64,000 bases of DNA from Flavobacterium lacustre (GCF_027474525.2 NZ_CP114882.2:2170001-2234000); one strand, 5' to 3'. Counted from the first letter of the stretch, positions 1 to 9,112 are shown. Made by a program: numbers and translations. The notes: a model not told the origin generated them from the letters alone.

Positions 1-233
1 TTTTCAGTCTCAATTTTATAAAAACTTATCAGAGAAATAGTTGTATAAAAAAGAGAAACAAATAAAATCGGGAAAATTTTATTCAGCTGAACCAGATTAC
101 AAAATTCGTACGTTGCAATAATTAGAAAAACTCCGAACAGAATAATAAAACTTTCAGTTGAAAATTGGATAGAAGTTAACAACAACGCAATATAGACGGC
201 GCCTGAAATTCCTCTTTTGAGTGTTTCATTCAT
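1..233 (-). CDS. cdsA: Phosphatidate cytidylyltransferase, N-terminal part, cut by window edge
   Basis: This open frame runs from an ATG at 233 to the left window edge, giving about 77 residues that begin MNETLKRGISGAVYIALLLT. It is hydrophobic throughout, with several predicted membrane helices, as expected for the start of CdsA. That enzyme makes CDP-diacylglycerol from phosphatidate and CTP for phospholipid synthesis in the inner membrane. The LUD gene ends 1 bp upstream, so the two are surely co-transcribed. The order ftsH, LUD gene, cdsA is the usual flavobacterial one and supports the name. The catalytic C-terminal half lies outside the window, so the identification rests on the N-terminus and context. 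Confidence 0.75.
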   Translation of the reverse strand, partial: MNETLKRGISGAVYIALLLTSIQFSTESFIILFGVFLIIATYEFCNLVQLNKIFPILFVSLFYTTISLISFYKIETE

Positions 234-234
234 C

Positions 235-837
235 TTAAAGATCCTCTAGAAGCAATAAATATAGATTTTTTGCAGAACTTCCGTATTGCGTAAAGTCTTC
301 TTCTTTTGCTTTTTCGAAATATTTTATGGTAGTAATATTAGTAGGGTAATCTCTTTCGTATTTCTTTTTTATAGCACTAAGCCCATCACTTTTCGCAGCA
401 AGAATTTGACTTGTATTTGCTAGAATGATGATATTGGTAGGTAATTCGTTAGGTTTGTTTTGTTTAATTTGTTTTGAAGAAAATAAAATGGCACCTTCTT
501 CAGCGATTAAATTTTCGCAACTGGCAAGAAGAAATTTAGGGTTTGCCGGTTTAATATAAGTAAGTTTGTTTTCATCTAGCATTTGAAAAAGTGAAGTTTC
601 ATAACATAAGACTTCGCTTTCAAACCAATCATTTTCTTCTAAGATGTTTTCAAATTGTTCTTTTACTTCATCAGTATTTTCGCAGTATAAAAATTTACCT
701 CCATTTTTCTTAAAATTATAGATGAATTGTTCATCTATAGACATATTAGCGTCAGGAAACGATTTGCTGTATTCTCTTTCTTTTTCTTCTTCTGAAGCGG
801 GATTACTTGAACCAAAAAATTTTCTAAAAAGACTCAT
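235..837 (-). CDS. LUD domain protein (LutB/LutC/YkgG-like)
   Basis: The 200-residue soluble protein matches the LUD (lactate utilization) fold. A divergent N-terminal segment of about 55 residues is followed by an alpha/beta domain with the family features LASCENLIAEEGAILFSS (residues about 104-121) and NIIILANTSQIL. In other bacteria LUD proteins belong to iron-sulfur lactate oxidase complexes. Here no LutA or LutB partner is nearby and no cysteine cluster is visible, so a role in lactate use cannot be inferred. It sits between ftsH and cdsA and is probably the first gene of a unit with cdsA, because a terminator and a -7 box lie just upstream. Function is unknown. Confidence 0.75.
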   Translation of the reverse strand: MSLFRKFFGSSNPASEEEKEREYSKSFPDANMSIDEQFIYNFKKNGGKFLYCENTDEVKEQFENILEENDWFESEVLCYETSLFQMLDENKLTYIKPANPKFLLASCENLIAEEGAILFSSKQIKQNKPNELPTNIIILANTSQILAAKSDGLSAIKKKYERDYPTNITTIKYFEKAKEEDFTQYGSSAKNLYLLLLEDL

Positions 838-875
838 ATGCTAATAAACTACTTAATTTGTTATTTGAAAACGTT

Positions 876-883
876 CAAAGATA
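876..883 (-). promoter_or_regulatory. Candidate -7 box for the LUD-cdsA unit
   Basis: The minus strand reads TATCTTTG, an exact match to the Bacteroidota -7 consensus TAnnTTTG, 38 bp before the LUD start codon. A TTG occurs upstream, but with a spacer of only 14 bp (898-900), shorter than the usual 17-23, so the -33 element is weak. Confidence 0.4.
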
Positions 884-885
884 AA

Positions 886-924
886 AAAATCTTAATTCAA
901 AAGTAGTTTTTGAATTAAGATTTT
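886..924 (-). terminator. Terminator downstream of ftsH
   Basis: A 17-bp perfect inverted repeat (886-902 and 908-924) with a 5-base loop and A/T-rich ends lies 28 bp after the ftsH stop codon. It is symmetrical, but only ftsH reads into it. It separates ftsH from the LUD-cdsA unit. Confidence 0.7.
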
Positions 925-952
925 AAAAATAATTAAATTATGTAGGCTTATT

Positions 953-2878
953 TTATGATACTACTTCTTCCAGATTTTTATCAAAAGTTCTTTTTCCAAA
1001 TATAGCTTCTAAATCATCTTTGAAGATTACTTCTTTTTCAATTAGTATATCGGCTAATTGATTTAATTTATCTTTATTTTCTTCAAGAATTTCAATTGCT
1101 CTTTGGTATTGACTTTCAATTAGTAACGAGATTTCTTCGTCAATAACTTTTGCAGTTTCTTCAGAATAAGGTTTTGAGAAACTGTATTCACCTTGACCAG
1201 TAGAGTCATAATAAGTGACATTTCCTATTTTGTCGTTCAATCCGTAAATCGTAACCATAGCACGAGCTTGTTTGGTTACTTTTTCTAAATCACTCAAAGC
1301 ACCAGTTGAAATTCTGTTAAAAGTTACTTTTTCAGCAGCTCTTCCTCCCATTGTAGCGCACATTTCGTCCAACATTTGATCCGGACGAACAATTAAACGC
1401 TCTTCTGGTAAGTACCAAGCAGCACCAAGGCTTTGACCTCTGGGTACAATAGTTACTTTAATTAAAGGTGCAGCATGCTCTAACATCCAACTAACTGTTG
1501 CATGTCCCGCTTCATGAATTGCTATTGCTTTCTTTTCTTCGGGAGTAACAATTTTATTTTTCTTTTCTAAACCGCCTACAATTCTATCAACAGCATCAAG
1601 GAAATCTTGTTTGTCAACAGCAGTTTTATTATTTCGGGCAGCAATCAAAGCAGCTTCATTACATACATTTGCAATATCGGCTCCTGAAAAACCAGGTGTT
1701 TGTTTGGCTAAAAAGTCGGTATCTAATCCTTCAATTTTTTTCAAAGGAGCAAGATGTACTTTAAAGATTTCGGCTCTTTCTCTAATGTCTGGTAAGTCAA
1801 CAAATATTTGTCTGTCAAAACGACCTGCACGCATCAACGCTTTGTCAAGAACATCAGCTCTGTTTGTAGCGGCCAACACAATTACATTTGAATTAGTACC
1901 AAAACCATCCATTTCTGTCAGTAATTGATTTAATGTGTTTTCACGTTCGTCATTACCGCCTGACATATTGCTTTTTCCTCTTGCTCTACCTACAGCATCA
2001 ATCTCATCAATAAAAATGATTGCAGGTGATTTTTCTTTGGCTTGTTTAAACAAATCACGTACACGAGAGGCTCCAACTCCTACAAACATTTCTACAAAAT
2101 CAGATCCTGATAAAGAGAAGAAAGGGACTTGAGCTTCGCCGGCTACGGCTTTTGCCAATAAGGTTTTTCCGGTTCCAGGAGGTCCTACAAGTAGGGCTCC
2201 TTTGGGAATTTTTCCTCCAAGATTGGTGTATTTTTCAGGATTTTTCAAGAATTCAACAATTTCTTGAATTTCTTCTTTTGCTCCTTCTAAACCGGCTACA
2301 TCTTTGAAAGTCGTTTTAATATCTGTTTTTTCGTCAAAAAGTTTAGCCTTCGATTTTCCGATATTAAAAATCTGTCCGCCACCGCCACTGCCACCGCCGG
2401 ACATTTTTCTCATGATAAATATCCAAACAGCAATTATTATAATGATAGGCAACAAGCTAATAAGAATGTCTGACCAATTGTTTTTTTGTAAGAAGTTGAA
2501 ATCTTTTAATTTTCCTTCTGCAACAGCTTTCTCTAATTTAGTTTGAAAGATTTGATCATTACCAATTTCTAAAGTGTAATGTGGGCCTTTGTTAGGTCTG
2601 TCAAAAACGTCTTTAGCTAATTTTGAATGAATTTTTTCTTTCAAAGCAGCAGCAGTCAAATATACTTCAGCTTCATTTTTGTTGTAAACAATGACTTTTT
2701 CAATTTGACCTTTTTCTAAATAATTATTAAATTTAGAAGAGGTTAATTGCGCAGGTTCCTGTAAACTGGTTCCTCCTGTGGCAAAACTGATGAATAAGAA
2801 TATCAATAGTATTGCGGTATAGATTAACCACGGGCTTACTTTGAATTTATTCGAATTGGGATTATTATCTTTAGCCAT
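953..2878 (-). CDS. ftsH: ATP-dependent zinc metalloprotease FtsH
   Basis: FtsH is a membrane-anchored AAA+ hexamer that unfolds and degrades misfolded membrane proteins and short-lived regulators. The 641-residue protein has two membrane helices (about 17-35 and 138-157) around a periplasmic domain. A Gly/Ser linker (159-168) follows, then the AAA module with Walker A GPPGTGKT (232-239), Walker B FIDEID (about 289-294) and the second region of homology [20 protein letters not shown]. The zinc site HEAGH is at 455-459. Length and motifs are complete. rsfS lies 15 bp upstream on the same strand, so the two form an operon. Confidence 0.97.
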   Translation of the reverse strand: MAKDNNPNSNKFKVSPWLIYTAILLIFLFISFATGGTSLQEPAQLTSSKFNNYLEKGQIEKVIVYNKNEAEVYLTAAALKEKIHSKLAKDVFDRPNKGPHYTLEIGNDQIFQTKLEKAVAEGKLKDFNFLQKNNWSDILISLLPIIIIIAVWIFIMRKMSGGGSGGGGQIFNIGKSKAKLFDEKTDIKTTFKDVAGLEGAKEEIQEIVEFLKNPEKYTNLGGKIPKGALLVGPPGTGKTLLAKAVAGEAQVPFFSLSGSDFVEMFVGVGASRVRDLFKQAKEKSPAIIFIDEIDAVGRARGKSNMSGGNDERENTLNQLLTEMDGFGTNSNVIVLAATNRADVLDKALMRAGRFDRQIFVDLPDIRERAEIFKVHLAPLKKIEGLDTDFLAKQTPGFSGADIANVCNEAALIAARNNKTAVDKQDFLDAVDRIVGGLEKKNKIVTPEEKKAIAIHEAGHATVSWMLEHAAPLIKVTIVPRGQSLGAAWYLPEERLIVRPDQMLDEMCATMGGRAAEKVTFNRISTGALSDLEKVTKQARAMVTIYGLNDKIGNVTYYDSTGQGEYSFSKPYSEETAKVIDEEISLLIESQYQRAIEILEENKDKLNQLADILIEKEVIFKDDLEAIFGKRTFDKNLEEVVS

Positions 2879-2893
2879 TACAAGTGTGTTTCT

Positions 2894-3265
2894 TTAGTAT
2901 TTGTTTTCAATTGTAGTAATTTTTGCATCACCCCAAAGACTTTCAATATTGTAATATTCACGAATGTGTTTTTGAAACACATGAACCACAATATTTACAT
3001 AGTCCATTAATACCCATTCGGCATTATCAGTACCTTCAACATGCCAAGGCTTGTCTTTTAACTCTTTTGAAACTGTTTTTTGGATGGAGTTAACAATTGC
3101 GTTAACTTGTGTATTCGAATTTCCGTTGCAGATGACGAAATAGTCGCAAACAGCGGTGTCTATTTCTCTTAAATCCAGAATGTCAATATCATTTCCTTTT
3201 ACTTCCTCGATTCCTTTGATGATATTTGCCAATAGCACATCATTATTTATAGTCTTTTTCGCCAT
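2894..3265 (-). CDS. rsfS: Ribosome silencing factor RsfS
   Basis: The 123-residue protein carries the RsfS/DUF143 hallmarks: DYFVICNGNSNTQV (41-54), the segment EWVLMDYVNIVVHVF (about 83-97) and a C-terminal YYNIESLWGDA. RsfS binds ribosomal protein uL14 on the 50S subunit and blocks subunit joining when nutrients are limiting. It is the first gene of the rsfS-ftsH operon, divergent from the biotin ligase across 95 bp. A weaker -7-like sequence (TAACTTTA on the minus strand) lies about 20-28 bp before the start. Confidence 0.93.
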   Translation of the reverse strand: MAKKTINNDVLLANIIKGIEEVKGNDIDILDLREIDTAVCDYFVICNGNSNTQVNAIVNSIQKTVSKELKDKPWHVEGTDNAEWVLMDYVNIVVHVFQKHIREYYNIESLWGDAKITTIENKY

Positions 3266-3360
3266 GAATTATTTTTATATAAGTTTGTAAAGTTACCATT
3301 TTTTGTGATTATTTTTGAACCTTAACATAATATTAAATTCTGTTTCACAAAAAAACGTAT

Positions 3361-4089
3361 ATGCAACTAATCAAACTCGATGCCATAGATTCTACTAATG
3401 AGTTTCTAAAAGGGTTATCGAACAAACAAAACCTCGAAAACTTTACTGTTGTAACTGCCGAAAGCCAGACCAAAGGAAAGGGGCAAATGGGTTCTGTATG
3501 GAGTTCTGAAGCTGGTAAAAATCTAATAATGAGTGTTTTGGTTAAGGGTTTTTTATTTGATATTAATCAGATTTTTACGCTCAATATTGCCATTTCTCTT
3601 GCAGTTATAGAGACGCTGGAGTCAATTAATATTCCTGATTTAAGTATAAAATGGCCTAACGACATAATGTCATATAATAAGAAAATCGGAGGGATTTTGA
3701 TTGAAAATAGCATTAAAGGCGAAGATACAATCACTTCTATTGTCGGTTTAGGGTTGAATGTCAATCAAACTAATTTTGAGAATTTGCCCAAAGCTTCTTC
3801 TTTGGCAGTAATTGCGAACACCACATTTGATAAAGGTGTACTTTTAAAAATGATTATTAAGAATCTGGAATTGAAGTTGCAGCAATGGAATCAATTTTCA
3901 GAAATGTTTTGGAGTCATTATACAGATCGGTTATTCAAAAAAGGAGTTCCAATGCCTTTCTCAGATCAAAACAACATCAATTTTATGGGAATTATTCAAG
4001 GTGTTTCTACCATTGGGAAACTTCAAGTCCTTTTAGAAGATGACAGTATTGCGGAGTTTGATATAAAGGAAATTCAGATGTTATACTAA
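3361..4089 (+). CDS. birA: Biotin--[acetyl-CoA-carboxylase] ligase
   Basis: The enzyme activates biotin as biotinyl-AMP and attaches it to a lysine of biotin carboxyl carrier domains. The biotin-loop motif appears as KGKGQMG (38-44). The conserved KWPND (97-101) and the KKIGGIL segment with its catalytic-site lysine (about 108) follow, then GLGLNVNQ. At 242 residues it is a group I ligase: it lacks the N-terminal DNA-binding domain of E. coli BirA, so it should not act as a repressor. The rsfS gene is divergent and a strong hairpin ends the transcript. Confidence 0.93.
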   Translation: MQLIKLDAIDSTNEFLKGLSNKQNLENFTVVTAESQTKGKGQMGSVWSSEAGKNLIMSVLVKGFLFDINQIFTLNIAISLAVIETLESINIPDLSIKWPNDIMSYNKKIGGILIENSIKGEDTITSIVGLGLNVNQTNFENLPKASSLAVIANTTFDKGVLLKMIIKNLELKLQQWNQFSEMFWSHYTDRLFKKGVPMPFSDQNNINFMGIIQGVSTIGKLQVLLEDDSIAEFDIKEIQMLY

Positions 4090-4091
4090 AA

Positions 4092-4132
4092 AAAGCGGTT
4101 TAAGATTGAAAATACAAATCTTAAACCGCTTT
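4092..4132. terminator. Bidirectional terminator between biotin ligase and SRPBCC gene
   Basis: Perfect 16-bp arms (4092-4107 and 4117-4132) with a 9-base loop are flanked by A and T runs. The hairpin lies between two convergent genes and can serve both. Confidence 0.9.
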
Positions 4133-4151
4133 ATTATTTTGGTTTTATGTT

Positions 4152-4544
4152 CTATAATTTGGTCATATTCACAGCCAAAGTTTCTATAAATTTACTTATT
4201 GGGCCTTTTATCATCATGGCCATCATTGGGTTAAAATCACCTTCAAAATCTAATTTTACGGCACTTGAATTTGCAGAAACGCTATCAATATTTGCCACCA
4301 AAGTAAAAGGAAGTTTATCGCTTGCAGCACCTAAGACAATTTTGTTTGGAGCTGTTTTTTCTTTCATCTTCAATTTGATTTCAGGCATCCCTTTTAATCC
4401 AAAAATAAAAGCATCGTCACCAATAACCTCAAATTTAGCAATATTTTCAGGCATTAATTTTTCGAAATTTTTTACGTCGCTCAATAAATCAAATAATTCT
4501 TGTGCAGATTTTTCGACAGTAACTTTTGGGCTTTCTAGGTTCAT
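4152..4544 (-). CDS. SRPBCC-fold (START-like) protein
   Basis: The 130-residue protein reads like a member of the SRPBCC/START ligand-binding superfamily. It opens with LESPKVTVEKSAQELFDLLSDVKNFEKLMPENI, the beta strand plus helices pattern typical of polyketide-cyclase-like proteins, and ends in a long amphipathic helix. Such proteins bind hydrophobic ligands in a central cavity. No ligand can be assigned here. The opposite strand also has an open frame of similar length, which is a shadow. The gene is convergent with the biotin ligase and precedes pyrE in the same direction, 75 bp downstream of it. Confidence 0.8.
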   Translation of the reverse strand: MNLESPKVTVEKSAQELFDLLSDVKNFEKLMPENIAKFEVIGDDAFIFGLKGMPEIKLKMKEKTAPNKIVLGAASDKLPFTLVANIDSVSANSSAVKLDFEGDFNPMMAMMIKGPISKFIETLAVNMTKL

Positions 4545-4619
4545 CTTTTTTATTTTTATGGCAATATAAAATGGCGATTATTCATTCTGATCTTTTCAAA
4601 TTCAGAAAGTAATATGCTG

Positions 4620-5261
4620 TTATTTCCCCCAAGTCGATGGGCTTACGCTCCATTCTCTCAAGGTTTGTTCTTCTTCCTCGGTGATGTATTTTTTGGCTAC
4701 AGCCAAGTTCAAAAGATTCTGGTAATTGCTTAAGGTAAACAAATCAATATGGGCATTTTTGAAGTTTTCTTCGGCCACACCAAAACCATAAGTGAATATG
4801 GCAGCCATCCCTTTTATGTTGGCTCCAGCTTCTCTTAAAGCTTCTACGGCAAGTAAACTGCTGTTCCCTGTACTGATTAAATCTTCTACTACGACTACGT
4901 TTTGTCCTTTTTGCAAGAAGCCTTCTACTTGGTTTTGTCTTCCGTGTTTTTTAGGTTCTGGGCGAACATACACAAACGGAAGTCCTAAACTTTCGGCTAC
5001 TAACATCCCAATTCCTATTGCTCCGGTAGCTACTCCTGCGATAACATCTGGTTTGCCAAATTGTTTTTCTATATTTTTGGCAAACTCATCGCGGACATAA
5101 TTTCTTATAGCTGGAAATGAGAGGATTAATCTATTATCGCAATATATTGGCGATTTCCATCCAGAAGCCCATGTAAAAGGATTTCTTGGATTCAATTTAA
5201 TTGCATTTATTTGCAAAAGCAATTCGGCTGTTTTTTCGGCTGTATCTTTATTAAAAATCAT
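4620..5261 (-). CDS. pyrE: Orotate phosphoribosyltransferase
   Basis: PyrE joins orotate to PRPP to make OMP in pyrimidine synthesis. The 213-residue protein contains the PRPP-binding loop VVVEDLISTGNS (about 123-134) and the family segments FTWASGWKSPIYCDNR and YVRPEPKKHGRQN. I place the start at the ATG at 5261 (MIFNKDTAEKTAELL) rather than at an upstream start, because this matches the family N-terminus and because a near-perfect promoter ends only 4 bp before it. The transcript is therefore probably leaderless or nearly so. The Nudix gene starts 7 bp away on the other strand. Confidence 0.95.
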   Translation of the reverse strand: MIFNKDTAEKTAELLLQINAIKLNPRNPFTWASGWKSPIYCDNRLILSFPAIRNYVRDEFAKNIEKQFGKPDVIAGVATGAIGIGMLVAESLGLPFVYVRPEPKKHGRQNQVEGFLQKGQNVVVVEDLISTGNSSLLAVEALREAGANIKGMAAIFTYGFGVAEENFKNAHIDLFTLSNYQNLLNLAVAKKYITEEEEQTLREWSVSPSTWGK

Positions 5262-5265
5262 AGTA

Positions 5266-5294
5266 CAAATGTATAAAGTTTTTGTTAACGACAA
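5266..5294 (-). promoter_or_regulatory. pyrE promoter, overlapping the Nudix start codon
   Basis: On the minus strand, TTG (5292-5294), an 18-bp spacer and TACATTTG (5266-5273) match the Bacteroidota sigma-ABfr consensus. The -7 box covers the Nudix ATG at 5269-5271 and lies 4 bp from the pyrE ATG. Confidence 0.7.
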
Positions 5295-5871
5295 ACCACT
5301 TTTTTTGACAAATCAAATCTCTAAAGAGACCGATTTTCAGATATTTTTGCTGGAAAGCATTGATATAAAACAAGTTATAGTAAAAATATTTCAAAATAAA
5401 ATTCAAAAAGCGTGTCTTTATCATCCCGATGAAAAGGAGATTATGAAAACTTTGAAAGCAAAAATCCCGGTTTGCAAAGCAGGAGGCGGTTTGGTTTATA
5501 ATAAAAAAGGCGAGGTTTTATTCATTTTTAGAAACGGAAAGTGGGATTTACCCAAAGGCGGAATAGAAAAGGGAGAAGAAATTGAAGCTACTGCCATGCG
5601 AGAAGTAGAGGAGGAAACAGGAGTGGATTTGTTGACAATTACCAATAAACTTCAAAAAACCTATCATGTTTTTAAACGCAACGGAAAATATAAATTAAAA
5701 ATTACTCATTGGTTTGAGATGCAATCTACTTTTGAAGGTACGCCTCAAGGCCAATTGGAAGAAGGAATTGAGAAAGTAGCCTGGATTAAACCAAGTGATA
5801 TTCCGGAAGCCTTAAAAAATTCCTATGAGAATATAAAATTATTGTTTGAAGATAAAAAGCTCCCAGTATAG
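5269..5871 (+). CDS. Nudix hydrolase
   Basis: The 200-residue protein carries a complete Nudix box at 97-119 (G-x5-E-x7-REVEEETGV), the metal site of enzymes that split nucleoside diphosphates linked to other groups. An N-terminal extension of about 65 residues (MYKVFVNDKPLFLTNQ) precedes the Nudix fold and appears specific to Bacteroidota members. The substrate cannot be read from the sequence. The start codon lies 7 bp from that of the divergent pyrE gene, so its promoter must sit inside pyrE; TATCTTTA at 5243-5250 is a candidate -7 box. A terminator hairpin overlaps the stop codon. Confidence 0.9.
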   Translation: MYKVFVNDKPLFLTNQISKETDFQIFLLESIDIKQVIVKIFQNKIQKACLYHPDEKEIMKTLKAKIPVCKAGGGLVYNKKGEVLFIFRNGKWDLPKGGIEKGEEIEATAMREVEEETGVDLLTITNKLQKTYHVFKRNGKYKLKITHWFEMQSTFEGTPQGQLEEGIEKVAWIKPSDIPEALKNSYENIKLLFEDKKLPV

Positions 5872-5883
5872 GAGCTTTTTTTT
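5854..5883. terminator. Bidirectional terminator overlapping the Nudix stop codon
   Basis: Arms AAAAAGCTCC (5854-5863) and GGAGCTTTTT (5871-5880) flank a 7-base loop. The Nudix stop codon (5869-5871) is inside the hairpin and the stop of the convergent peptidase gene directly abuts it (5882-5884). Confidence 0.9.
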
Positions 5884-7612
5884 ATTTCAAAATGCGATAG
5901 ATTGGATATTGTAAATGAGCCTTTTCATAGTAAACAGAATGCTTGTAAATCCAGTCTAATTGCGCTTCGGGATTGGTGCTAAACGAAATGTCGGTTTGTT
6001 TTTTAGTTTCGAATTCTGCTTTTAAATTTGTGTTTTCTTTTAAAATTTGTGCAGCTGTATCTTCAAAAACATAATCAGAATAACCTTCTTTTTGTTGCAG
6101 CATTGTGTCGAAAAAATTCCAATTAAAAAAAGAATCTACCGCTTCGGGTTCTAATGTTTCCAATACATATTTTACTCCTTTTTGTTGCGTTGAAATGATG
6201 TAGTCTCCTTTTGCGAAAGCCACTTTTTGTAGGTTGGATGTTACGGTAGTATTGCGGTGTAAATAGTGTCCTTCGTAAGCGGAATTAGTTGTTTTAAAAT
6301 CTGCAATTTTATAGCTTTCCACTTCAATCAGGGTGTCTTTTTTTAAGGTATTACAAATGATGTTATTGCTTTTTAACAGCTCAATAACTGGCCAGAATCC
6401 TTTTGAAATTATATAGTAGTTTGGAATAATAATTTCTTTTGCCGACTTGAATTCTTTGATATAAGGGATGTCTTTTTTGAATGGATTTGTCCGGTCATAA
6501 AACAATCGATTTCCCGTAGTTGCTTCGCTCTTTTTATAACCGGCTTCATAGCCCAAAAACGGAAAAGTAGTTGTTTTTGTAGTATCTATTTCCCATTTGA
6601 TGGTGTATGATTTTTGAGGTTGGTATTGTTCCTCATTTTTTAAACGCAGTTGTTTTATTTTTTGATAATTAGCATCGGTAAAATCAATTGCGGAACGCAT
6701 GTATTCGTATGTCACTTTGACGCGCTCTGCATATTTCTTGAGCATATGAGTTTCTACCACAAATCCGATGGTGTTGAATAAGGAAGTATAACCGGTCGCA
6801 AATCTTGGGCTGTCAAAAAATTGACCAAAACCTTTGTCGGGAGTATCCTCAAAAGAGTTGACATAAGGAGTGGTTTCGATATTCTTTTTTTGTAAATTAT
6901 GGACTATTTCAGGCATCATTTCCGTGTTCATAAAATCACCCAAGACGGTACCCAATTTGTTGTGTTGGGTCATAATATACGTCAGTTTGTATTGGTAATC
7001 AGAGCCGTTACTTACATGGTTGTCAATAAGAATATCAGCATTTATTTTTTGAAAAATTGCCACAAAACTCTTCGTGTTTCGTGTGTCTGATTTAATGAAA
7101 TCCCGATTCAAATCATAGTTTCTGGCATTACCACGAAAGCCATATTCTTCCGGTCCGTCCTGATTGGCTCTTGTAGTTGAGTTTCGGTTTAGAGCGCCAC
7201 CGATATTGTATACCGGAATACAAACAATAACGGTGTTTTTAGGTGCTTTTACTTTGCCTAAAGCTAAATCCCGATACAACTGCATAGTTGCGTCAATTCC
7301 GTCAGGTTCTCCTGCATGTATGCCATTGTTGATGAGAATGACTGCTTTAGTTTTCTTAATTTTTTCAAAATCAAATTCCTTTTCAGCGTTGAAAATAACT
7401 ATATGTAACGGTTCACCACTGTCGGTTAATCCCATTTCCTGTATTTCGATTGTGGCAAAATCATGAGCCAGGAGTTGGTAATATTTGATGGTTTCTCGAT
7501 AATTGGCCGATTGGTTTCCGTTGCCTTTTTCAAAAAAAGTATCGTATTTAGTGTCTTTTTGTGCAAAGGAATGGATTGAGAATACTAAAAAAAGGAATGT
7601 GAAAAATCTCAT
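5882..7612 (-). CDS. Secreted M14-family zinc carboxypeptidase
   Basis: The 576-residue protein is an exported metallopeptidase of the carboxypeptidase A superfamily. From the chosen start at 7612 it begins with a clear signal peptide (MRFFTFLFLVFSIHSFAQ); an upstream ATG at 7672 would bury this. The zinc ligands are visible as H99-A-G-E102 and H198 (IDNHVS), with the substrate-binding R/N region FRGNARNYDLNRDF and the catalytic glutamate in GFVVETHML (E286). The C-terminal half (about 330-576) shows no motif I recognise. It probably trims peptides in the periplasm or outside the cell. Confidence 0.88.
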   Translation of the reverse strand: MRFFTFLFLVFSIHSFAQKDTKYDTFFEKGNGNQSANYRETIKYYQLLAHDFATIEIQEMGLTDSGEPLHIVIFNAEKEFDFEKIKKTKAVILINNGIHAGEPDGIDATMQLYRDLALGKVKAPKNTVIVCIPVYNIGGALNRNSTTRANQDGPEEYGFRGNARNYDLNRDFIKSDTRNTKSFVAIFQKINADILIDNHVSNGSDYQYKLTYIMTQHNKLGTVLGDFMNTEMMPEIVHNLQKKNIETTPYVNSFEDTPDKGFGQFFDSPRFATGYTSLFNTIGFVVETHMLKKYAERVKVTYEYMRSAIDFTDANYQKIKQLRLKNEEQYQPQKSYTIKWEIDTTKTTTFPFLGYEAGYKKSEATTGNRLFYDRTNPFKKDIPYIKEFKSAKEIIIPNYYIISKGFWPVIELLKSNNIICNTLKKDTLIEVESYKIADFKTTNSAYEGHYLHRNTTVTSNLQKVAFAKGDYIISTQQKGVKYVLETLEPEAVDSFFNWNFFDTMLQQKEGYSDYVFEDTAAQILKENTNLKAEFETKKQTDISFSTNPEAQLDWIYKHSVYYEKAHLQYPIYRILK

Positions 7613-7747
7613 ATTTCGGTTTTTAAATGGAATTTCAAATGTAGTTTTTTTCGAGAAGAATAGCTTTTGCATTTTGATAAAAGTAGTAGCCTGTTTAAAA
7701 AATGAAAAAATCGTAATTGGGAATTCCTAATTCGTAATTCAAAGAAC

Positions 7748-7755
7748 TATCTTTG
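7748..7755 (+). promoter_or_regulatory. -7 box of the DEAD-box helicase gene
   Basis: TATCTTTG matches TAnnTTTG exactly and lies 4 bp before the ATG at 7760, so the mRNA would be leaderless or nearly so. No TTG is found at a good -33 spacing. Confidence 0.5.
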
Positions 7756-7759
7756 CAAA

Positions 7760-9106
7760 ATGAATAAGAAACACCATTCCAACAATATACTTTTGAATTT
7801 AGGCATCGAAAGCCTGAATGAGATGCAGGAAGTAGCGCAAGACGCTATTTTAAATGACAATAATGTTTTATTGCTTTCACCAACGGGTTCCGGAAAAACA
7901 CTAGCTTTTTTATTACCTGTTTTAGAAATGTTACAACCTGAAATTTTATCGGTTCAATGTTTAATTCTGGTTCCATCACGTGAATTGGGATTGCAGATTG
8001 AGCAAGTTTGGAAAAAAATGGGAACGGATTATAAAGTAAATGTGTGTTACGGCGGACATTCTATTGATACCGAAATCAAAAATTTAAGCAATCCACCGGC
8101 TGTTTTAATTGGTACTCCGGGACGAATCGCAGATCATATTGACAGAGGCACTTTTCGTGTAGATAAAATTCAAACGTTGATTCTGGATGAATTTGATAAA
8201 TCATTGCAATTGGGTTTCCATGAGCAAATGTCATTTATCATTGGGAAACTAACCAAATTGAATAAACGGGTTTTAGTTTCGGCAACTTCTGATATTGAGA
8301 TTCCAAGATACACGCGAGTGGTGAATCCAACCATTTTAGATTTTATTCCGGAGCATAAAGAAGAAACGAATCTTGCTATGAAAATGGTGGTTTCGACTGC
8401 AAAAGACAAGATTGGCAGTTTATTCAATTTGATTTGCTCCTTGAAATCACAATCGGCTATCGTTTTTTGTAATCATCGTGATGCTGCGGAACGTATTAGT
8501 GACACTTTAAACGAAAAAGGAATTTATTCGACCTACTATCACGGCGGAATGGATCAGGATGAAAGAGAACGCGCTTTAATTCAATTTCGAAACGGAAGTG
8601 TGAGCTATTTAGTTACCACCGATTTAGCGGCTCGTGGACTGGATATCCCGGAAATGAATCACGTTATTCATTATCATCTGCCAATGAAAGAAGATGAATT
8701 TACCCATAGAAACGGACGTACTGCTCGTATGTTAGCTTCGGGAACCGCTTATATCATTGCTCACGAAAGCGAGAAAAAAATGGAGTATATTGATTATGGA
8801 ATGAGCGTTCTAAAAGTAGATCATGCTACAACATTGCCAAAACCTCCCGAATTTCAGACTATTTATATCAGTGGCGGAAAGAAAACCAAATTGAATAAAA
8901 TTGATATTGTCGGGTTCTTTTCTCAAAAGGGAAAACTCGAAAAAGGGGATTTAGGTTTAATCGAAGTGAAAGATTTTATCTCGTTTGCCGCAGTGAAATT
9001 CAATAAAGTGAAAGATTTACTGCATGCCATTAAAGACGAAAAAATGAAAGGCAAAAAGTTTAAAATTGAAGTCGCCAGAAAGGTGATTAAGAAAGAGGAG
9101 GAGTAG
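7760..9106 (+). CDS. DEAD-box RNA helicase, DbpA-like
   Basis: The 448-residue ATP-dependent RNA helicase has motif I SPTGSGKT (40-47), motif II DEFD (143-146) in place of DEAD, motif III SAT (174-176) and motif VI HRNGRTAR (316-323). A C-terminal domain of about 70 residues (about 375-445, KLNKIDIVGFFSQKG) matches the DbpA RNA-binding domain. In E. coli this domain targets the enzyme to 23S rRNA during 50S assembly, so a ribosome biogenesis role is likely. The DEFD form is, to my knowledge, common in this Bacteroidota group and should be active. The gene stands alone and faces yjdM. Confidence 0.92.
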   Translation: MNKKHHSNNILLNLGIESLNEMQEVAQDAILNDNNVLLLSPTGSGKTLAFLLPVLEMLQPEILSVQCLILVPSRELGLQIEQVWKKMGTDYKVNVCYGGHSIDTEIKNLSNPPAVLIGTPGRIADHIDRGTFRVDKIQTLILDEFDKSLQLGFHEQMSFIIGKLTKLNKRVLVSATSDIEIPRYTRVVNPTILDFIPEHKEETNLAMKMVVSTAKDKIGSLFNLICSLKSQSAIVFCNHRDAAERISDTLNEKGIYSTYYHGGMDQDERERALIQFRNGSVSYLVTTDLAARGLDIPEMNHVIHYHLPMKEDEFTHRNGRTARMLASGTAYIIAHESEKKMEYIDYGMSVLKVDHATTLPKPPEFQTIYISGGKKTKLNKIDIVGFFSQKGKLEKGDLGLIEVKDFISFAAVKFNKVKDLLHAIKDEKMKGKKFKIEVARKVIKKEEE

Positions 9107-9112
9107 GTAGTG

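Noticed and set aside
4147..4569. 140-codon frame on the plus strand
   Set aside because: It mirrors the SRPBCC gene on the other strand, which has the recognisable fold, and its translation has no family features.
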